NCBI GenBank assembly: GCA_028554795.2
Contig: CM068842.1
Location: forward strand, 29,279,077 to 29,343,076
Source of the DNA: Sinohyriopsis cumingii
Taxonomy: Eukaryota > Mollusca > Bivalvia > Unionida > Unionidae
Length of the DNA: 64,000 bases
Reading direction: 5' to 3'
This document shows, piece after piece, positions 58,618 to 64,000 of this stretch. How positions within the stretch are numbered: the stretch's first letter is position 1; every line of letters begins with the position of its first letter. The translations under genes and the position numbers were made by a program. Below the pieces are notes generated by a model. That model worked only from the letters and a program-made list of their open reading frames with translations, was not told the DNA's origin and searched no databases.

Positions 58618-58654
58618 CCCTTTTATACACGCTTGTCTGCCATGACTATAAATT
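58618..58654. promoter_or_regulatory. divergent promoter between zinc-knuckle and PolB genes
   Basis: Minus: TATAAAA at 58621-58627. Plus: CTATAAATTA at 58646-58655, with a GAGTCATTT initiator-like site near 58675 and the PolB ATG at 58701. The two TATA boxes are about 20 bp apart and the ATGs only 135 bp apart. Confidence 0.7.
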
Positions 58655-58700
58655 AGTCTATGGTGTTTAAACTTGAGTCATTTGACGTTTTGCACTCAAG

Positions 58701-60259
58701 ATGAAACGATTCGATTCATTTGAGAAGAAAGAAGAAGAAAGTAAGAGGCAGAAACGTGATCTATCGCCTCGTACCAGGGCTGAAGTCTTGGCACAAATTC
58801 ATGCCAGTGATTTTGAAGACGACATGAGTGAACCAGAATCCAAACCCTCTAAACAAAGTTCGTCACCCTTAGTCAACCCTGAAAAATACTATTCCATTCG
58901 AGAGACGGAAAAGCGCCCCTCTAGAAAATTTAGAACCACGGCTTACAAATACACGGTGAAGTTTAAAGATTTCAAGTCCGAAGTACCGTTAGAGAAAGCA
59001 GAAGGGTTCATCACTGGGGTGTGGGATTCTTTGCTCACCACACTCAAGCGACAATGTCAACCCAAAGAAGACGATCGCTTGAGACTCTCCATACAACACG
59101 ACGGTTTGAAATCCCCAGTTTGGATCGAGTTTAGCACCCCTGCAGAATTGACTGCTTCCAAAGTCATGGACAAGATACAACACGTACAACAATCCAATGA
59201 CAAGTTTGACATCACCGATGGAAAAGCCACACTGGACATGATCCACGTCTCTCCTCCTCAAGGGACCGGACAACGCAATAAGGTGTTACTGGTGAACGAC
59301 CTTCGCAGCACCAAAACGAATCTCGTCCAAATTCACAATTCTCAAGACCAGATGTGTTTAGTCCGAGCCATCGTGGTGGGACGAACCTATGCCAACAAGA
59401 ACGACGCGGTAGAATGGAAAAGAACCTGGAAAACTATTCAACGATCGGACCGAGCCAAACAACGAAACGAAGCAGAACTCCTGTTGCAACAAGCTGACCT
59501 ATCCAAAGACACACCTTGCGGCATTCCTGAAATGCAAAAATTGCAAGATGTCCTAGCTCCACGCTACACCTTGAAAGTGCACCCTCAGGAAGTGCGTGGG
59601 CCTCTGTTGTTTCGAGGCCAAGACTTTAAGGACGGAAAATACATTCATGTCTATTATCACGATGAACATTTCGATACCATTACCAGTATCACTGCATTCC
59701 TGGGATACGGTTATTACTGTGACAAATGTGACCATGGTTATAACAATCGAGAGCAACACAAACTTTGCGGATTGAAATGCTCAGGATGCCCTGTCTGAGC
59801 GAAGGACAAGAAAGAATACATTATCCTGCTTATCTGCGCACGTTTGTCAGCCCTGCCTATTACCAACAACATCTGAAGACGCAAGGTTCACAGCAGAAAT
59901 GTGCTCGTCAACTCCTAAGATTGTGCCCTACCTGTGGACAAGGCCTATGTACCAATACTGTCAAGGCATACGTATGTCGAGGAAAGAAAAAATGTCACAT
60001 TTGTCATCATATCGTGGACTTGGAACACCAGTGCTACGTGCAAAAATACCAATCCCCACCAGAGAAAGAGGATGGTCACAAGAAGAAGAAAGGCAATTTC
60101 ATCTTTTTCGATTTCGAATGCATGCAAGAGACGGGCATTCACATTCCTAATTTCTGCGTGGCTCATCGAGCGTGCGAGAAGTGCATTCAAGAACCTATCT
60201 TGAGTCATTGCTCTCACTGTGAACAAGCGAACAAGATGAATACTTTCAGAGAAACATAA
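58701..60259 (+). pseudogene. Polinton protein-primed DNA polymerase B, N-terminal and exonuclease part (fossil)
   Basis: Matches the front part of Polinton/adintovirus PolB. There is a charged disordered start (to about residue 90), a conserved N-terminal domain with LRLSIQHDGLKSPVWIEF, QMCLVRAIVVGRTYANK and IHVYYHDEHFDTITSITAFL, a Cys/His-rich part (CDKCDHGYNNREQHKLCGLK; further CxxC pairs around 59930-60030), and the start of the 3'-5' exonuclease domain (FIFFDFECMQETG, metal-binding Asp-Glu). In the family this enzyme replicates the element from a protein primer. No polymerase palm region is found downstream; the next genes are unrelated. Fossil, broken, few breaks in the part present. 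Confidence 0.85.
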
Positions 60260-60403
60260 AACAAGTTTAGAAAGGCACAATTCAAGTGTGGGGCTTCTGA
60301 AGTGGAATGCGATTGTGAGCCTTGCGATGGGTACGATGCTGTACGTTGTGACCTTAGCGATGCCGTAAAGCATCATGGGAACTTTGTTCTCACTAACCCT
60401 ATC

Positions 60404-60871
60404 ATGGAAAGTGATGCTGTGCGTGTCAAACCTGAGGGATGCGAAAGCGATGCCGCTCGTCCTCTTGGACATTTTACTGGGTTTCGTTTTAAAGGTGGAT
60501 GTTCATCTTCACGTCTACCCCCTTACGGATGTCATCCAGCCCTGAGCAAACTCCTGTCCATGTCACCCAACCCTCATCGAAACGAACCTGTGAAAGACGA
60601 ATATTCGTTTCCTGTGCGTTTGTCGGAATACTGCGACTTTGAAAATCGTCTTCAATCGTTCAAAGGAAAATGGCCTAAGTATCTGGGAGGCCCGACCCCC
60701 GAAGAATTAGCCAGAGCCAGATTTTTCTACTTGGGCGAAGGAGATAAAGTCAAGTGCTTCAGTTGCGGTGTGTCACTTCACCACTGGGAACCGCAAGATT
60801 CGGCCTACGTAGAACATGCTCGATGGTCACCGAATTGTCATTACTTACCCTTAGTGGGACCGAGACATTAA
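60404..60871 (+). CDS. BIR-domain (inhibitor-of-apoptosis-like) protein
   Basis: The C-terminal ~80 residues are a textbook BIR domain: FENRLQSFKGKWP, then CFSCGVSLHHW, Cys-x2-Cys-x16-His-x6-Cys with correct spacing for zinc, ending SPNCHYL. BIR domains bind caspases or pro-apoptotic peptides. No second BIR and no RING domain is present, so it is a single-BIR, survivin- or viral-IAP-sized protein. The start is uncertain: in-frame ATGs at 60404 and 60560, and the frame is open further upstream. The N-terminal part has a repeated SDAVR-like motif of unknown meaning. It lies 12 nt before the next gene, in a same-strand run that leads to the packaging ATPase. Confidence 0.8.
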   Translation: MESDAVRVKPEGCESDAARPLGHFTGFRFKGGCSSSRLPPYGCHPALSKLLSMSPNPHRNEPVKDEYSFPVRLSEYCDFENRLQSFKGKWPKYLGGPTPEELARARFFYLGEGDKVKCFSCGVSLHHWEPQDSAYVEHARWSPNCHYLPLVGPRH

Positions 60872-60882
60872 AGTAACTTACC

Positions 60883-61275
60883 ATGTCGTTGACGAAGAAG
60901 AAACCAGTTTGGCTAGGAGTCAAATGTTGGACATCACCGAGACCAGTATTTAAACTTCATTTCAAAAACGATATTGAATCATTACCTAAAGAACTACAAG
61001 AGAAGATTTACAAGGAAGTTTGGCAGGGGTTTGCCAGAGTGAAATCTCAATGGGTCACTGTAGAACTTTTGTGCCGAGAAATTCACAAGAGGAAAGTGAA
61101 AAAAGTCAACCAGTCTGTTAGATTTCTTTGGGTCAAGTGTGCATTCGTCCTATTGTATTACTCTAGACCGTTTACATCAAAAGAGTTCAGTGAGATTCTT
61201 GGACGTTACCCTGAATGGCAGTGGCCAGAAATTACTCACTATGTAGATTACTTTTGCTCTAGGAGAAGATTGTGA
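60883..61275 (+). CDS. F-box-like accessory protein 1, 130 aa
   Basis: An open frame just after the BIR gene. Residues about 31-50 read IESLPKELQEKIYKEVWQGF, which fits the core of an F-box (LPxEL..xI), the motif that docks on Skp1 in ubiquitin ligases. The rest is helical and Trp-rich with no second domain recognised. The next gene (61297) has the same motif in a similar position, so the two are probably an old tandem duplicate. The F-box assignment is by motif only and moderately unsure; the length is short for a substrate adaptor. Confidence 0.6.
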   Translation: MSLTKKKPVWLGVKCWTSPRPVFKLHFKNDIESLPKELQEKIYKEVWQGFARVKSQWVTVELLCREIHKRKVKKVNQSVRFLWVKCAFVLLYYSRPFTSKEFSEILGRYPEWQWPEITHYVDYFCSRRRL

Positions 61276-61296
61276 ATTGTACGGACTGACCTATTC

Positions 61297-61788
61297 ATGG
61301 ATACTTTACAAGAGAACATTCGTGCTTTGCCTGTGGAGTTGAGAGAAAGGATTTACCGAGAGCTGGTGAAAATACAAGTGAAACGTAAAGAACAGTTGCA
61401 TCCGTTACGTCACCGGTGTTTGAACCACTGGTACCTGAATGGTATAAAAGAACTGATTCGTCAGAAATTGTTTCAGTGGTCAGACCTTGTTCAATACTTC
61501 CAGGGCCCCGATGATCCACGTGTTGATCATTTTGGTTACTTCGAGATTCACCTAGTGCAACGCATTGAGGAAGACAAGTTAAAGGATTACCAACATATTT
61601 TACGTGGAATCTACTTAGTGGAAGAGGAAACTCCTAAACAAACTTTGAAGTTTAGGTTACAGTATGCAAGATTTAGATTCCCCACTGGAGAACGAAGATC
61701 TCTGGCTAGAAAGTACGTGTATTGTTTCCGAAACAAAGAGACTATAAAAACAGGCTGCCATGCCACGACTTATGTCGTATGTAATTGA
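61297..61788 (+). CDS. F-box-like accessory protein 2, 163 aa
   Basis: An open frame with ENIRALPVELRERIYRELVK at residues about 6-25, parallel to LPKELQEKIYKEV in the previous gene. The middle part has the pattern WSDLVQYFQGPDDPRVDHFG, which resembles WPEITHYVDYF in gene 1, supporting common descent. Twenty-two nucleotides separate it from the gene before, and it overlaps the next frame. No zinc or catalytic motifs. It is possibly a host-interaction protein of the Polinton-like element. Confidence 0.6.
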   Translation: MDTLQENIRALPVELRERIYRELVKIQVKRKEQLHPLRHRCLNHWYLNGIKELIRQKLFQWSDLVQYFQGPDDPRVDHFGYFEIHLVQRIEEDKLKDYQHILRGIYLVEEETPKQTLKFRLQYARFRFPTGERRSLARKYVYCFRNKETIKTGCHATTYVVCN

Positions 61789-62131
61789 ACAGATTCCGTG
61801 GAAGGAACTCAATGACCATATTCAAACCGTGGATCATTACCATCGATTATTACAAGAACTGTATCCATTCAATTTGGGTCGACAAGTGGTGTGTGTCTTA
61901 GTGACTTGTTTTCTGGGATTTCGTTTACCAGCCGATTCCTTGTGGACTCTTTACGAACAGTATTTACCACCCATTCAACATGAAAGTGGTGCCTTTAAAT
62001 GTTCACGAGAGACTCCTTTTGCTCAAAGCCTTACGTTTTCATCTGGATACTTCTCGACCTCTACGGGAAAAAAAGATTCGTCAACTTTTAGCTACCCAAG
62101 ACGTGTATGCCGATGTGTGTATAGCTTGTGA
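61760..62131 (+). CDS. hypothetical accessory protein, 123 aa
   Basis: Starts MPRLMSYVIEQIPWKELNDH, overlapping the end of the previous frame. A TATAAAAA at 61743-61750 is too close to the first ATG, so the second ATG (61772) or a later one may be used. The IPWKELNDHI start faintly resembles the LPxEL motif of the two preceding proteins, and HYHRLLQELYPFNLGRQVVC is helical. The last ~35 residues are Ser/Thr-rich and may be out of frame. Family unknown. Confidence 0.45.
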   Translation: MPRLMSYVIEQIPWKELNDHIQTVDHYHRLLQELYPFNLGRQVVCVLVTCFLGFRLPADSLWTLYEQYLPPIQHESGAFKCSRETPFAQSLTFSSGYFSTSTGKKDSSTFSYPRRVCRCVYSL

Positions 62132-62535
62132 CTTACACCCCCATTGAACAGATGTCCGTGACTGGAAAAAGAGGGGTTTTGAGGCTTGGACCCAAGAAGT
62201 GGCCCAGTATGCACGAGAGTTGTGATCCTTCCTTTCAACGTCCAAAGAAAAAAGTTACTTTTCAACCTGTGTTAGTGACGGTGCCAGAAGAACCCGTCAC
62301 CCAGGATAGGACTGTCGTGGACAGGCCTGAAAGACCCTTTCGGGAGGACACTTGTGTGACCTTACCCCCTATAGAACTGGTCAGACCTTTACCCAAAACA
62401 TGTTGTACAGACACTTGTTTTTTATTCCACGTTAATGATTTTCATGTGCCTTTTATCGTTGTACTTAAGCCTTGGGCTTTTATGTATTTTTGTCTTTCGT
62501 ATTCATGTTTGAAACATTCAATAAACGTGTTCTGA
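62128..62535 (+). CDS. hypothetical Pro/basic protein, 135 aa
   Basis: An open frame that includes KRGVLRLGPKKWPSMHESCD and RPKKKVTFQPVLVTVPEEPV; VTFQP is like a phosphatase-1 docking (RVxF-type) peptide, but this is weak. The C-terminal ~35 residues are hydrophobic. A poly(A) signal AATAAA (62520-62525) overlaps the last codons, so RNA would be cut just after the stop, a compact layout seen in small DNA viruses. Family unknown. Confidence 0.45.
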   Translation: MTYTPIEQMSVTGKRGVLRLGPKKWPSMHESCDPSFQRPKKKVTFQPVLVTVPEEPVTQDRTVVDRPERPFREDTCVTLPPIELVRPLPKTCCTDTCFLFHVNDFHVPFIVVLKPWAFMYFCLSYSCLKHSINVF

Positions 62536-62550
62536 AAAAAAGTATATAAA
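62520..62550 (+). promoter_or_regulatory. poly(A) signal followed by TATA box
   Basis: AATAAA (62520-62525) closes the upstream gene, and TATATAAA (62543-62550), 18 bp on, opens the ATPase gene (ATG at 62597). Confidence 0.7.
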
Positions 62551-62596
62551 CTCTCGTCTTGTTTGTTTTCGTGTCACAAGTGACATTCCTGACACT

Positions 62597-63325
62597 ATGG
62601 CTACTTCTGCTGTCTCTGCTCCCTCTTCCTCCACTGTCAAAGTCATCGACGAACACTTAGATCGTGCCAGTTGGGAGGCTTTGTATCTTCGCCATCCCTT
62701 TAACATGCTCATTGCTGGACCTAGCGGTTCTGGCAAAACCGAATTCGTCAAACGTTTGATCGAACATAAACATCATTTGATCGATCGTCCACCTCCACGC
62801 ATCGTGTAGTGTTACAAAGAGTGGCAATCGGCGTACAGCCTCTTGCGAGAAAGTCAAGGCGATTCCATCGTGTTTGTGGAAGGCATTCCTAAAGAAGACA
62901 ATGGCATCGTCTCTGACTCCCGTCAAACCCATTTGGTCATTTTCGACGACATGTTAGGAGAAGACGAAGAAGAAATTAAACTGTGGTTCACGCGCAAAGG
63001 GCATCATCGTAATGCCAGTGTCATTTACATCACCCAAAATTTGTTTCAACAAAGTAAAGCCCATCGCACCATCAGTCTCAATGCACATTACGTGGTCTTG
63101 TTTAAAAGCCCTCGAGATAAATCGCAAGTGCAAGTCTTAGCCAAACAGTTAGGAACGCCTTGGCTGACTCAGGCGTACGACGATGCCACTCAAACTCCAC
63201 ACGCCTATTTACTCCTCGATTTGAAACCTACGACCCCCGATGATTTGCGATTTCGTACCCACTTGTTTCACCACTGGTGCCAAGACGGAGGGCCTGTCCT
63301 GTACACGTCTCCGTCCTCGACTTAA
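62597..63325 (+). pseudogene. FtsK/HerA-type packaging ATPase (fossil)
   Basis: Genome-packaging ATPase of the Polinton/adintovirus type. The Walker A loop is GPSGSGKTEF near the N-terminus, the Walker B is LVIFDDML, and a later VIYITQNLFQQ strand matches the sensor region of this family. Total length (about 240 codons) is normal for Polinton ATPases. It is followed by AATAAA at 63349-63354. Broken, apparently by a single break; otherwise well kept, so the insertion is not very old. Confidence 0.88.
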
Positions 63326-63348
63326 CTTCACTTCACAAAAAAAAATCA

Positions 63349-63354
63349 AATAAA
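63349..63354 (+). terminator. poly(A) signal after the ATPase gene
   Basis: AATAAA 24 nt after the ATPase frame. ATAAAA here could also serve as the TATA-like element of the next gene. Confidence 0.55.
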
Positions 63355-63395
63355 AACCTCAGAAACTTTTCGTCTGTCTCACACACATTTTGAAC

Positions 63396-63995
63396 ATGAC
63401 GTCCCTTCAGTCGCATCTTCCCGTCAAATTGATTCGTGCCTTGTATGGCATCAGTCGAGAAAAAAATCCACAAACACGAGCTCGTGTCTTAGAAGCTAGT
63501 CTCAAAGAAGTCTTACGATGGTTCACGGTGACAGCACGTCAATTACTCCAATGGAACATTCATATTCCTCATCAAACCAAACGCTTTTTCGATCGAAACA
63601 AAGTCGCTTTGACCCAACTGGCTGATCCCCGCATCGACACTCAAACCAAAAAACAAATCATTTTGAAACCTGGAAGGAGCGGTACTCTAGGAGGGGTCAT
63701 CATTCGCTCTCTCTTAAGATGGGATCCTAATGCCCCCAAAGTTCTCCCCAAGAAAAAAGTCAAACGAAGCTCCAAGAAGAAGAAAAAGACCAGGTCCCCA
63801 AGGAGAACTTCTCCAGTGGCGGGACCCTCCTCTTACCAGACACCACCCCGGAAAAAGAAAAGAAGCCCCAGAAAAAGAAACAGAGAAAAAGCCCCCAGAA
63901 AAAGAAAAGTCCACAGAAGAAAACTAGTCGCAAGAGAGGCACTTCGGCCAGGACGCAACCTTACACTCGCAAACCACGATCTGCCACGGCAGTGA
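63396..63995 (+). CDS. basic core-like protein of the Polinton/adintovirus group, 199 aa
   Basis: The start is the ATG at 63396; an upstream TTG is not a eukaryotic start. The N-terminal two thirds (LPVKLIRALYGISREKNPQT, then LADPRIDTQTKKQIILKPG followed by LGGVIIRSLLRW) matches a widespread small adintovirus/Polinton protein whose signature is a Lys-Lys-x-Ile-Leu stretch followed by a Gly-rich hydrophobic segment. The C-terminal third is a Lys/Arg/Pro tail (PRKKKRSPRKRNREKAPRK) like DNA-condensing core proteins. The signature and tail suggest a virion core or membrane-active protein; the function is inference. The stop is 5 bases from the window edge. Confidence 0.65.
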   Translation: MTSLQSHLPVKLIRALYGISREKNPQTRARVLEASLKEVLRWFTVTARQLLQWNIHIPHQTKRFFDRNKVALTQLADPRIDTQTKKQIILKPGRSGTLGGVIIRSLLRWDPNAPKVLPKKKVKRSSKKKKKTRSPRRTSPVAGPSSYQTPPRKKKRSPRKRNREKAPRKRKVHRRKLVAREALRPGRNLTLANHDLPRQ

Positions 63996-64000
63996 CTGCG

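Larger units (their letters stand above)
51740..64000. mobile_element. Polinton/adintovirus-like element (fossil), continues past window end
   Basis: A block with its own gene style: compact genes on both strands, short spacers, TATA boxes and higher GC toward the right. Recognised parts are an adenain-like protease piece (-), a protein-primed PolB N-terminal and exonuclease part (+), an FtsK/HerA-type packaging ATPase (+), a basic core-like protein (+) and accessory genes (zinc-knuckle, BIR, F-box-like). Integrase, capsid proteins and the PolB polymerase region are not seen in the window. The left part (51.7-56.7 kb) is the most worn; the right part has several open frames. The element is broken overall, with at least several breaks. 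Terminal repeats were not identified: the left edge is uncertain (51.7-53 kb) and the right end is outside. Confidence 0.85.

Overview
This is a eukaryotic, AT-rich, repeat-dense nuclear window. The mix of repeats suggests a mollusc, most likely a bivalve: CA-tailed tRNA-derived SINEs, a MULE carrying an OTU domain, an invertebrate zinc-protein transposon gene and a Polinton carrying a BIR gene. I infer this from family knowledge; nothing in the window fixes the species.

Layout. 0-13 kb is old repeat debris: a broken Ty3/gypsy gag fossil (-), a decayed LINE at about 3.1-6.8 kb (+), two copies of a microsatellite-bearing repeat on either side of them, and a large inverted-repeat pair at 9.26-12.19 kb. 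13.2-20.7 kb is a 7.5-kb DNA transposon. It has terminal inverted repeats and a near-perfect 9-bp target duplication, and it contains a decayed OTU/MULE transposase and an intact 562-codon gene with its own CRE/TATA promoter. A short element with the same ends lies at 23.3-24.5 kb.

27.0-37.7 kb is the only recognisable host gene: a four-exon, 213-aa rhodanese-domain protein (+). A 3.66-kb hAT transposon lies antisense in its first intron. That hAT gene splices into 716 codons with a single UGA in frame. 41.1-44.1 kb is a ~35-bp satellite with a higher-order period near 0.85 kb. 45.5-48.8 kb is an old ~1.7-kb tandem duplication.

51.7 kb to the window end is a Polinton/adintovirus-like fossil that runs past the right edge. 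Recognised parts are an adenain-like protease piece, the N-terminal and exonuclease parts of protein-primed PolB, a packaging ATPase, a basic core-like protein, a zinc-knuckle protein, a BIR (IAP-like) protein and two tandem F-box-like proteins. Some reading frames are open and others are broken. Two divergent gene pairs share short promoters with back-to-back TATA boxes. Most unusual, one divergent pair (56.8-57.9 kb) ends in histone-type 3' stem-loops followed by purine-rich elements like those that bind U7 snRNA, and a third weaker copy lies at 52.58 kb. This suggests that these virus-like genes once used replication-dependent histone mRNA 3'-end processing.
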